Positions 45,193-55,858 of a stretch of DNA of 64,000 nt are shown in pieces (positions within the stretch are counted from its first letter, which is position 1; the number at the start of each line of letters is the position of its first letter). The stretch is from positions 1 through 64,000 of the forward strand of contig OZ345378.1 of NCBI GenBank assembly GCA_977006965.1, written 5' to 3'. Below the pieces are notes generated by a model. It made no database searches. It saw only the letters and a program-made list of their open reading frames with translations, and was not told the DNA's origin. The position numbers and the translations under genes are program-made. The stretch comes from Phymatolithon calcareum. Lineage: Eukaryota; Rhodophyta; Florideophyceae; Hapalidiales.

Positions 45193-45330
45193 ACTGTATA
45201 AACATAATGCACGGGTGTTTTTATGATCTCTATTTTCTCTGTCACGATTCGCACAGTGGTCCAGTCTTCTTGTTCACGAAGACCGAAGAATGTATCTAGA
45301 CGAGGTGCCTCCTCCGATAGAGCTCTACTC
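45193..45330 (+). repeat. Three-copy repeat, copy a
   Basis: It starts ACTGTATAAACATAATGCACGG and ends near GATAGAG. The other copies are at 45581-45715 (same strand) and 46201-46333 (opposite strand). Common words are ACATAATGCACGG, GTCC/TAGTCTT and CCACG-like blocks, and GATAGAG. Confidence 0.65.
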
Positions 45331-45580
45331 TAGTGTCTATATGGCAGCAATCGACCTTCACAATCAAAAGGGTTGTTATTATGAAACTGCTTCCCTCAAT
45401 TGAGGATATTTCGTTACATAGGCACTACTAATCCACTGATATATTTGCGGAGCGCTTGGAAGGTCATACTTCAGCATTGGGTAGAGCTGTAGCCTTCGTT
45501 CTTGCGTGAGACGACTGCTGATGATCCTATGCTTCCCGTAGAGAACGACTTATTGACATGACGTTTGCCGTATTGACTAA

Positions 45581-45715
45581 TACTGTATAGACATAATGCA
45601 CGGTTTCTTCTTCGATGGCTAGTTTATTTGTCATCATTCGGATCGTGGTCTAGTCTTATGGTCCACGGAATCAGAAACATGGATATAGATCAAGCGCCTC
45701 CTCAGATAGAGATTT
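45581..45715 (+). repeat. Three-copy repeat, copy b
   Basis: It starts TACTGTATAGACATAATGCAC and is closer to copy c than to copy a. All are 133-138 bp and non-coding. Confidence 0.65.
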
Positions 45716-46200
45716 AATTTCTACAGTCGAACCTTCAGAACTGCAAAATGGCGGTAAAGCAAGTTGGCTTACAATAATAGAGGTTTTGTAGACCAGGAGG
45801 CTATATCATAATACGGTTACTATAAGTGATTGCAGATTCTTGTTTAAATTATTTGCATAAAGTAAAGGCACTGCAACGTGCATTTGTGTGTCGTCGCAGT
45901 TTTGAAATCTCAACCGTCTAACCTTTTGGATCACATACTCGATCTACATTGGCAATTCAGCATAATTTTGATACCTTGACTCCACCCCAGTGTAATTTTT
46001 CACCATAAATGTATCAAAGAAGTAAATAAATTTAAATGCCTCATCTGTTTCTGTTACAACATTGCAGGTTACGAGGTACCTTTAAATTTAATAATTTTTG
46101 GGCTGTACCAAACTAGTGATCGCAGTTTTGTTGGAAGTGTGCAGATTTTGCAGCTATGGGGGTTGCAGTTCTACAGTTTCGACGGTATGTGGCGGCGATC

Positions 46201-46333
46201 ACTCTATCGGGAGAGCCACGTCGTCTAGATCCATGTTTCGTTTTCCGTGCACCATAAGACTGGACCGTAGTCCGAATGATGACAGATAAAATAGGGATCC
46301 ATGAAAGCACCCGTGCATTATGTCTATACAGTA
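46201..46333 (-). repeat. Three-copy repeat, copy c (inverted)
   Basis: The reverse complement starts TACTGTATAGACATAATGCAC and ends CCCGATAGAGT. The small size, discrete ends and mixed orientation suggest a non-autonomous element (MITE- or SINE-like). No long terminal inverted repeat is visible. Confidence 0.65.
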
Positions 46334-47264
46334 TTTGAAAAAGTGGCAAACATCATATAGACAGATGAGGATTCCTGATCCAATGTGCCTAACGAACGAC
46401 TATATTCAGAAGCACGAAGAAAGTATGCAGCCCGGGCTTACTTCTGCATCGACTCAAATTACATACGCTGGACACATAACACCTGATACAATCCGCGCGT
46501 CGATAGCAGCAGTGCAAATACAGAAGGACATGGCAACGATACTATTCGGCAATTGGCAGTGCGGCATTGGAGAAGACTAATGAAGCTTTGTCAGATAGAG
46601 CTGTGGGAGTTCCACCGACAACACCTACACTCCAAGTTAAGACGAAGATTGGTCAAGGTAGTAGAAGAGACCGATGATGCCGGGGCAGAGCTCGAACTCG
46701 AAACAATTGACTGCATCCGGGAAGCGAACAAAGCAGCTGACCCTCAAGATAAGCCTTGCCTCCGACGAGTCTGGGAGAAGCAAGACGAACGCCGCGCAAG
46801 ATAACGTTTTCCAAGAAGGGTCTTCCACACCACGTATTGAGTATGAAAGAAATCTGACGCAGAATTCTTAGCGCAAGACGGTTTTTAGGACACTTCCCTA
46901 GGAACCCAAAGAAGCTTATTGAAGAAATGGGTAGGCAAGGAGCATGGGCAATTAGTACGCTCAGCAGAATCCTGAAGAAGCTCACATGGACCCCTACCGA
47001 AGAGAAGGAAGTGGCGCGAGCCACTGACGTGATACTATTCAATTCTGAATAAGGTAACGGACCAAGCTCGATGCTAGTATAATGCGATTAGAAAGATGCC
47101 GAGTTTCCTCAAGTTGGGACACATGGTACTTTCTCAATAAGTCCTCCGAATTACGACTCAAATTACATTGCAGTTTCTATCATAGGAGAATAGGGTTGAG
47201 ACTTGGTCAAAATAGTGGAATCTGTCAACAACAATCTCCCCAATCCACCATGGCAATGAATCCG
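46334..47264 (+). pseudogene. Charged unknown ORFs in several frames
   Basis: ORFs 46320-46580 and 46553-46804 overlap, and a further open segment at 46860-47050 reads RRFLGHFPRNPKKLIEEM with TWTPTEEKEVARATD before a stop. The parts are helical and charged. They could be a single decayed protein of about 240 residues. No family is recognised. The three-copy repeat is directly upstream. Confidence 0.3.
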
Positions 47265-48778
47265 GATGCTGACACGGTGGGCGCCTCGGACGTTTCCTTA
47301 CATTTCGCGGAACAATCTGGTTTATAAAGACATTCTGAAACGTCTCCAAGACGGCGTGTCTGTTGAATCAGTTGCAGAGAATACATCACTCGTCGACACA
47401 GCTGGTCCGCGAATCAGCTCTTCCGTCTCGTCCGTAGTCGAAATGGTGAACACAATCGGAAAGAGTGTCTTCATCGACCTTGGCGCTTGTGAAGATTGTC
47501 GAACAGCCGTCCGATTGCACCCCGGAGACCGCTCTCTTTTTCGACAATTCCTTGATCGCGAAGACGATTGCACAAATCGGAACGGCAAGGCGACAGAAGC
47601 ATCCCAGCGTGGTCATCGTGACCGCTTTCAAGCTGAAGCGCAACCCGGACAACGCGCTACGGTGCGACGAAATGGGAAACTGGTTTTCGTATGACGCAGA
47701 CTCGGATGTCATTCAGTTGGGAGCGGAGCCTGGCCAGACACGTCACACAATATCCAAGATTGCAGTAGTCTCAGTCTCGCCAAAGCGCTCTGCAGACCCC
47801 GCAGAATCATCGCAGAAGATCTTCACTCATTCATCACTTCGTTGGACATCGCCCTGAAACCTCCACCTCTGCTTGTAGACAAGATACCGTGGAGATCCAT
47901 CTATTGTATGGGCGTCTGTCTCAAGCAGTGGATGTCGATTCGTGCCCAGCTCGAGGCTGGAATAGAGAGCATTCAGATAGCGGACGGTATAAGATCCATT
48001 GCCGCTTTGGCATAAGATGATGCACGCGTTGCAGAATTCGGCGGGGTCAGCGACCCTCTCGGCCTTTTCACCGAGTTTATTTTCCTCTGCAAAGACATCA
48101 CCCAAGTTCGTCAACCAGACAATTGGTACAAGAAATCAAACTTGCAGGGGTGGCATACATGCTTCGCCCAGATTCCCCACCAGAGATGTTTGATTTATGG
48201 AGACTAATCGTGGCATGCGAATATATCGTTGAGGTAGAGGGCGATACGGATAAAGTCGCCCGCTTGGCCATTCATTCGCGACAGTTAAATGATCTTGTTC
48301 CTTGTACGCCGGGGTGGCGATTCCAGACGCCATTTCATCGATGTCTGATTCGGACGCTGTGAAACTGGCTAAATCAGCTGAGAAGGGAAAGAACATTGAG
48401 ATTCGAGGAAAGACTTTCAATCCCGAAGTGGTGGAACCGACATCTCCGGATTCGTTTGATCACCTCGGCCCGAGATATTTCGGCGCAGAAAAGTTGAAGC
48501 AGCGCACGCGCACTAAGAACGGTATTCGCGTCGGCAAGGGGCGCGCGATAGACCCGCAGAATGCTTGTCGCGAGAAGTATACCGTGCGGCGCGGATTCCC
48601 CCGGACGAAGATGACTGTCGAGCGAGGGGTTGTACTCATTTCAGAGAACACTTTGTTGTCCGATTTCAAACGGGCGCTCGGTAGGTGGAATGCGATCGAA
48701 GTGAATGTGCTCGAAGTCTCCATCGCCGCTGAACTCGAGCACATCGAAAATGATCAACTAGTACGCACGAACGCGTGA
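47265..48778 (+). pseudogene. Unknown protein, frameshifted, left of the hAT element
   Basis: A series of + strand ORFs: 47266-47694, 47465-47857 and 48302-48778. The last is 158 codons, basic (REKYTVRRGFPRTKM), with a DHLGPRYFGAEKL segment and a helical acidic end. A related frame at 47630-47720 reads AFKLKRNPDNALRCDEMGNW. GC is somewhat higher than in the flanks, which favours former coding use. The family and function are unknown. Confidence 0.35.
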
Positions 48779-48966
48779 AGAGTCGCCAGTAGGACTGCTG
48801 TCAATGGTATTTTGAAAGGACAGCTCGGAATGGAAGCTGCAGTGTGGCTGTTCTACAAAAGGAGCGACGGGGATGTACGATTAAGTACAAAATCCAGTGC
48901 CCTCATTTTTCTCATTGTATTTAATAGCACTCATGCGGACAACGGCATTTTTGAGTTCAAATTGAT

Positions 48967-48977
48967 TGCCTACATAC
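48967..48977. repeat. Left flanking duplication of the hAT element
   Basis: TGCCTACATAC directly precedes the element (one T between it and the TIR). The same 11 bases follow the right TIR at 51212-51222. hAT transposases normally duplicate 8 bp, so three bases of the match may be chance or the family may differ. Confidence 0.75.
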
Positions 48978-51211
48978 TGGCATTGGGAGCAACATGTTGC
49001 ACTTTATTGGAGAGACAAGAAGGAAAGCAATACATCAAGCAAAGTATTCTAGTTTGTGCAATAGGTACTGCAATACAAATCAAGAGGAGTGAAAGGAGTG
49101 TCTCACATATCTATAAGATTTTGTCGTTCCGCATCTTCATCCATTCGTTCAGAGATACGGGCACTGCGTGCATTGCTCATAGCGCTAACAACCGTATGTA
49201 AATCCCAATACTTTCTATTGACCTTCAAGAACAAGAGAGACTCAAACAGTAGCGGGGTAATTCGGTGCCTGTTATCAGCAAGAATACCTCTTGCAAGAGA
49301 GAACAACCTCTCATTTTCGGCTGACGACCCAAGAATAAATCTTAAGTTCATGTACGACTGAACAGGGTTCTGACGATTTCGCTTGCGTTTCTTAAATATT
49401 TCGGACAACGATAATGCGGATTCTTCTTCCCCATCACCTTCACTTCCGTTAATACCGGAATCCAATTTTCGATGTTCGCATGCTGCCCGTTCTTCATCCG
49501 ACATTGATTCAGTTTCGTATCGCTGAGTTTTGACGACTGAAGACTCAAAAACAGAGTTCGGGGAATGCACCGAATGTAGCTTGTTACGCTCATCGCGAAG
49601 TGCGCAGCCATACAAACGAGACTCAGGATTATTCGTCTGCGCCGTTACGGTCTCATTGAGTGTGTCAAGAAGAAATCGGCAATTCTCCAACGTGATACCT
49701 CTTTCTTGTAGCTTCTTCGTTACGACGTTAATCTCGTTCAGTTGATGTGCTAACTTTCTGCACTGCGTTCGAAAACGATTCGTACGTGATATAGTCAAAT
49801 CAAGTCCGTCCGTGTCAGCAACTTCTTGTAGTTCATCACGAATCGAAATGAAACGGTTCAGCATGGCGGACAGGCCTGACCAACGTGTAGCGGAAGGCAA
49901 GATAGATGACAACCTCGTTAGTCGATAGAGCATTGCACGGTTCTTGATACTGCTTTTGCATTCACGCATCGTTGTACGCACATCTTCTAATGTCCTCTTG
50001 AGAACGGGATATGATACCATCGCATTGACGTCGAGAGCGAGTTTGTGATTCAAACACCCAACGTGGGGGATGTCCATTTTTCTTGCAATGCTCTTGTTAA
50101 GCGCACAGCTGTCGGCAATCTGTCATACTGACCACTCGTGGACATTCACATGATAGTAGTGAAAAATGTGCTCAAGTTGCCGAATATGCGTGGTTGCGTC
50201 GAACGATATGGCGTGCGCAGATTCTATTTCACCATCGTCGTCTCGTTTAGCGATTGAAGAAAGAGACAACAGTGGCATCGAGAGCTCTTCGAACTCAACA
50301 ATGCGTCCATCCACCGTACGATTGAACTTTCGCATAAAATCATTATAGATGGCGAGGTAGTGCGAACCATTTTTGGTCCAGCCATCATGCATGATGGCAC
50401 CGCGCGTTCCTTTCAACTCCTTCCTTATGGACATTTCAACGAGTTCAACCAACTTGAATATTGTTTCACGCAGCGCTTTGATCGAAATCAATGCTTCAGA
50501 ACCACCAAACGCACGGAACTTCGAATTCTCAACGTACGAAACAGGCAAAGACAGAGAGATGATGATGTCCAAGTAGTTGTACATTGCCTTTTCGAGAGCG
50601 GTTGATGACAAAGTAGCATAAAAGTAAGACGAAATACTTCGGGAACAATCGTGAGTAGTCGTATCAGCCAGAACAGTGTGATACATAGCAAGCAGCTGTT
50701 TCTCGTCGCCGCCAGCAACACATGCCAACAAGTGCGAAGACGGGGTGCTCAAACCGCATCCCTTTGGAAACGATATTATTGGCGTGCCATTCTTGCAGTT
50801 ATTCAACCTCGGGCACTCGAACACGAAGCACGATACATTAGCACGATCAGGCTGATTTGGTTTGCGCGACGCAATGCTTTTGACTGTTTCTTCCTTTCTT
50901 TGCATGAGCGCTTTCACAACGAACTGCTGCGTAGGTTTGCGAGCCATGAACTTGACAGTAGACGTGCGACTTATGATGTTGAATAAACCAAGTCGAAGCG
51001 ACTGTGTCGTCGGCGTCGGTTGAATGACATTGCAGCACGGAGTATTCCTCAAAACACTTTACGTATAAAACCCAAATATACAAACTTGTCGATCTTCCTT
51101 CCAACTTGTTGCTACTCCAATATGTACTGAAACAGATTATGACAGCTCAATAGTAGTGCAGTACCAATACCTTGCAGTTCATTGCATTGCCAACATGTTA
51201 CTCCCAATGCC
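48978..51211 (-). mobile_element. hAT transposon, full length with TIRs
   Basis: The 2234-bp element has terminal inverted repeats GGCATTGGGAGCAACATGTTG (48979-48999) and its complement at 51191-51211 with one mismatch, and is flanked by an 11-bp direct repeat. Subterminal sequence near both ends also shares GGTACTGCA words. It carries one minus-strand transposase gene. It sits beside a second, older hAT relic of the same family (51365-53039). Confidence 0.85.
49103..50947 (-). pseudogene. hAT transposase, one in-frame TGA
   Basis: The frame is open from the Met at 50947 (MARKPTQQ) to 49103 except for TGA at 50120-50122, so 614 codons are otherwise intact. Features in order: a basic N-terminal region without a clear BED zinc finger; the first catalytic aspartate in MHDGWTKNGSHYLAIY (about 50390); the second in QIADSCALNKSIA, just after the stop; HVGCLNHKLALDV; an inserted helical region; and a C-terminal hAT dimerisation block, SSAENERLFSLARGIL with FLKVNRKYWD. 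In the neighbouring relic the stop position is TGT (Cys), so a single substitution inactivated this copy. The transposase would cut and paste the element in the nucleus. Confidence 0.85.
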
Positions 51212-51222
51212 TGCCTACATAC
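51212..51222. repeat. Right flanking duplication of the hAT element
   Basis: The second copy of TGCCTACATAC, starting right after the 51191-51211 TIR. It supports insertion by transposition. Confidence 0.75.
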
Positions 51223-51364
51223 CTCGCGCAAGGCTTTTTGTGGGTGGACACCGACAATTCAATAGAACTTTGCCGCGTTTCTAAGGTCATGGGCACCATC
51301 CTTCGTGTTCAAGATGAGAAGTCTACCACAAGCCTGGACGACCTACTTGAATACTCTGTCACTG

Positions 51365-53039
51365 GCGAGTACGCGCTAAGAGCGTGGTTTTAAGAATACT
51401 AATTTGATTTCTAATACCCCTTCTGCTCTTTAAGGTTCTGTTTTGCTGCATCCTTGTTTGCTTTAAGCCCTGCTCAGGGATAATAGCAATATTATCGTTA
51501 TTCTTACGCTCCGGGCAGTGCTCATCGCCACGGAGACCGATTGCTGGTCCCAGAGCTAGCATGTTATACCGTCATCGTGCTCCTGTTTGAGCTTCTTGCA
51601 TGCATCATTCTTTTCATTTGTCATAATGTCGGACTCAGCCCGCTCTCGAATGCTGGGTCACGCACAATTGATGCACATAATGATATGTAGTGTTTTCCAA
51701 GCTGACATCGTACTTGCACTACTCGACTGCTGAAATCAACTCATCAAGAGCTAAGCGACAGTCCGAAAACGAAGCACCGTGCTTCTGTTATCCCAGATTC
51801 ACCTGGTTGATTTGCTTAAACTAACTTGGGTACAGCATAGATCTGTTGCGGAACTGCTCGCTCTCGTCCATTGCTATCGTTGCTCTTTCTGCCTTTGCCG
51901 CGTCGATTAACTGCTCGCGTATGCGGTTGAAGCGCTTGAACATATGATACTTTCCGGACGAACGTGTCTCTTTATACATTACTGGAGCCAATTCAGTACG
52001 GTTGCATAGTATTGCTCGGTTCTTCAATTTTTTGCAGTTCTTCATCGTTGCATGCACTGAGTCTATCGCTCCTTTGAGTCTATCGTCACTGAAATCCATC
52101 TTGTTCACCTCTAGGTTGAGCTTATGACTAGCACAGCTAACATGAGCGATTTCCATAAATCTGGCGATTGACTTGTTGACATTGCAGTTGTCGGCAACCT
52201 GACAAAACTGCCTAGATATGCACGTTGACCCCGAAGGAGTTGAAAACGTCTTCTAGTTGACGCACGTGAGCGTGTGCGTTGAACGTAGTGGTTTCAAGAT
52301 CCGACATGGCTCATTGAACATCACCATCTTCTACTATCGCAATAGGACTTACAGACAGAAGCACAATAGCGAGCTCTTCAATCTCGCGCGCGGTGCTTCT
52401 TTCCAGCATCTTCACACGTCTCATGAAAGAGCCGTATAAACCCAAACAATATGTCTCATTGGCGTTCCAGCCATCGTGCATAATGGCTCCTCTGGTATCA
52501 GCAATATCGTCTCTTATTCGCAGTCCGACGAGCTCAACGAGCCTGCATAATGTCTCTTTGAATATCCGAGTTGAGAACTTCTCACGGAATCACGAAAACT
52601 TGCGATATTCCTCGCTTTGAACATGTGACACCGGGAAGGACATGTAGACGACAAGTCTAATATACCCGTACATGGTATTTTCCTTGTCAGTTGCGAGAAA
52701 TGTCATTGGTGAGTGCGTGGCGATAAACGAGATTGCTTGGTGGCGCCGTAGACTGGCCAGCGCATATCTGTAGACCTGAAAAACGTGATCTTCGCTTCCT
52801 CCAGATATGGAACTCTTCAGGTGGCTGTATGGGTTAGCATACACTTTTCCATTTTCAAAAGCGATTTCAACATTGTCCCGGCAGTCAGCACCTTTCGGAC
52901 AGAGAAGGATGTTAAAAGGCACGTTATAGCGTGATATTCCGGTTCTGTGAGACTGCGCATCGCGTTCTTCTTCACGAAGCTTCTGCGTTAGCACCTTAAC
53001 AACTTCTTTTGGGCCTTGTTTTCGTCCGTTGCTTGACAT
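51365..53039 (-). pseudogene. Second hAT transposase relic, same family
   Basis: This parallels the transposase at 49103-50947. The N-terminus starts at Met 53039 (MSSNGRKQG). SISGGSEDHVFQVY corresponds to CVAGGDEKQLLAMY of the intact copy. It has MHDGWNANETYCLGLY with the first catalytic aspartate, then, after a frame change, VADNCNVNKSIA with the second, then HVSCASHKLNLEVN. TAG at 52213-52215 stands where the intact copy has TGG (Trp), and TGA and frame changes are common after 51820. Similarity fades toward 51370, and the C-terminal dimerisation block is not recognisable. No TIR was found. Confidence 0.75.
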
Positions 53040-54525
53040 TCCGGACGCAGTGTTTTGGCAGAGCAATTCGCAGCAGTGTGAAGTCCAAGAGAACGTGAGC
53101 AAGACAGCATTCAGGAGAGATTTCCGAGTCAGTTCCGGTCGACGTGTCTGTAATTATCGAGAGGCATCGATAACAGAGCAGAATTCCTGACAGCAATTGG
53201 ATGCCGCAGATTCGGGTGGCAATACGTAAACTGTGTGAGGAGCTTCTATAACCTTTTTCCGTAAATTTCCCTTACAGATCCTGTACCACAGCGCTGTACG
53301 ACGATCTTTCGACCACCGAGGAGGGCAAGGGTATACCTTGATTTTCGATCATATGCCATTACATTTTTGCAATAATTATTGCAATAAGCTTCGAGAAATC
53401 CCGGAATAAAAGAAAGAAAGAACTTTTGCGAGTGCATATGTCCTGTTTCTGAAATTCAATACACGCGTTTGTCGTTCATGTGATCGCGTACGTACCACAT
53501 AGATTCTCAAATAGGAAATCGTTAGTGTCTTTGTGCTCCTGTAGTTCTTCATGGATCAATTTCCTTGTATTTCCTTACACCTATTAGTTCTGTGCATGCG
53601 TCATCCACTTCAAATAATTATCAGCTCTATGCCTCGCAAGCATGTTCACCACTACGGACGCACAGCTTGCACCGGGCGTGGAAGATTGATATATTCCCAA
53701 ATGAAAATATGCATGGAGCGTGAGATTCGAAGAGCGAGGTTTTGAACAGCTCAGAAATAGCGGGTGTTTGAACTAGAGCATCATGGGTAACACGATGGTA
53801 ATCGTACATGAGAGGAGCACTAAGCAAATACGGATGGGTACCTAGTTTTTTCTGTCCTGTAGTGGACGCACCCGCGCGAGGCACAGGATCCCTTCCGTTG
53901 CTGCGAAGGGACTCGTCCCGAAATGTGCGAGCAGGAGGAAGAGAAGGCATTCGAGAAGAGTTCTAGAATAGTCAGTGGGCCGATAAGTACAGCTACGATT
54001 ACATATGCGTCATAGTCCGAGATCAGCTTTGCAAAGAATCACAGAAAGCTTCAGAACAATGCTAGAATCACTCTTCTATGACACACCTGGACGAGACGTA
54101 AAAGACGAAGTCAAAATTGCTCTCGGTTCGATATGATGGAAGAAACTTAGACTTTCGAAGCGCTGCAAGCCCCATCCGGGGAAATGGCTAAATGAATGAA
54201 TGTATGAGTGCCCGTGCTCCGCGCTTTTCGAAATTCTTATCCAAGGCTACCTGGTCTGTCCGAATTACAATGCTCGATGACTTTCAGTTGCGCTTTCTTT
54301 ATGCTACCTTGATCAGACTTGTCATCATGCAAAATCGTATTATCGTGCGTAGCAATATTTCATACAGTCAAACATGTAGAACTGCAACCCCCTGTGGAGA
54401 GCTTCAGACAAGAGAAGGTGGAGTGTGATAAATTACTGGAGAGAATCCCACTCTGAAGTGATAGCTGCTCTTATGGTTACCACTAGAGACCCTTTCTACG
54501 GATTTCGGCTTGTCCTAAATGCGGC
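53040..54525. other. No recognised gene
   Basis: ORFs are below 108 codons (53950-53627, -), without motifs. The first 200 bp would be the 5' flank of the hAT relic. Confidence 0.4.
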
Positions 54526-54584
54526 AGGCTAAGCCCGATGCGGAAGGTGTATATCATGTACACTTTCCGCACCTGGCTTAGCCT
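54526..54584. repeat. 59-bp strong hairpin
   Basis: AGGCTAAGCC...GATGCGGAAGGTGTA pairs with TGTACACTTTCCGCACC...GGCTTAGCCT. That is a stem of about 26 bp with a few mismatches and a 3-5-base loop. It may be a foldback element, a structured RNA stem, or a tiny MITE core. Confidence 0.7.
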
Positions 54585-55006
54585 TCTATGACCCTTTTGT
54601 TGTCTTTCTATTCTATGGAACGAGTGGAACTGTGGAAAGAATGGACTCCGCCTAGCTGTAAGGACGACCCAGATGCATGAGTGGTACATTATATTCCCCT
54701 TCTTCAAATGCAGACGGCATTCTTTGCCGCTGCTGTCAGATTTTCGGGGGGTAATCTTGCGTGCCATAACTTTAATAAACATCTCGGGCACGTCCTGTTA
54801 AACGCGTTGTAATACTTCGAGGGTGACTTCTCCTTTCCCAAAACATTTCCAGCAAACCGGAACTTAAAAAGTTGCCATTCGCATTACTAAAGCATATAAG
54901 CTTCACAATGGGCATACCTGTTTCAGATTGCATGATATACAGCAATTATAATCGCCGTTTCAAGCGCAGAGTCCGAATAGAAAAGCGAGCGGAATTCATC
55001 TGCGTC
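54585..55006. other. No recognised gene
   Basis: Short ORFs only. I see nothing here. Confidence 0.4.
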
Positions 55007-55222
55007 ATGAACAGCGCCGTTATGCAAATCTTCAACCTTGTATACATGACCTGATAGCACTTTGACTGCACGTCGGGAACATCATGAACGTGATGCCAAT
55101 TTCTCCCCCTTCGAAATGAAGAGCCCCGTCAAGCAAATCTTCAACCTTAAACACATGGTCTGATAGCACTTTGACCGCATGTCAGGAACCTCACGAGGGT
55201 AGTGCCAATTTGTCCCCCTTGC
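55007..55222. repeat. Two tandem 108-bp repeats
   Basis: Units 55007-55114 and 55116-55222 share GCAAATCTTCAACCTT, CTGATAGCACTTTGAC, GCA.GTC.GGAAC, and GCCAATTT.TCCCCCTT. They are about 82% identical. No frame stays open across both. Confidence 0.8.
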
Positions 55223-55766
55223 AAAATCTCCTCACGATCCATTTGAATAATATTACCTTGACTAAATTTGCGACTCGGCCGCGCGATGCAGATTCACGTG
55301 TCCTCTTTCCAGTCTCTTCAAGCGTAATCTGCACAAAGGGATTCAAATAGTCGAGATACCAGGTGAATGCGTGAAGATTGGCTTGTTTTCGTCATTGGAT
55401 GCATCAAAATGTCACTTTACACTCATGTAATTTCCGTCAGGCGAACGAACTCGTCTTGGTTGGATATACCAATAGGTAAAATGGTTCAGCCTTCTTGGTA
55501 AATGAAGTTCCGATATTGAAATTTCCAAATTTTCTTCAACTAGGGAGATGACTTATTATTATATCAGCCTGATGACAAGAGAAGCCAAACTTTCCAATCG
55601 GCGAGATGACTTGGATGATATCAGCGACTTTCGTTCCAGATTCAGAGCCAGAAGCAAGATCTTCGGAAGATAATCGGTTCTATGATTGTATTGCCTAAAG
55701 GGTCTATGAATCGATAGCTGTGTCCGCGACGAGTGGAGCACAACGTCTCCGGCGTTCGGTATTATC
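55223..55766. other. Left flank of the piggyBac-like element, no gene
   Basis: Short ORFs only. A small direct repeat, GAGATGACTT...ATATCAGC, occurs at about 55546 and 55604. Confidence 0.4.
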
Positions 55767-55787
55767 CGAACTAGTGTCTAGTTTACT
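55767..55787. repeat. Left TIR of the piggyBac-like element
   Basis: CGAACTAGTGTCTAGTTTAC and a following T are exactly complementary to 58524-58544. A 12-bp palindrome, CCTCAATTGAGG, follows 5 bp inward. Confidence 0.9.
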
Positions 55788-55858
55788 AACCACCTCAATT
55801 GAGGATAAATCCTTCAATTGAGGGGCTTTTTGAAAGCTCAAAAAAGTATGTAGAAAGA

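Noticed and set aside
48302-48778. Viral or phage-like protein
   Set aside because: The composition looked unusual but no virus-specific motif could be identified, so it is listed only as unknown.
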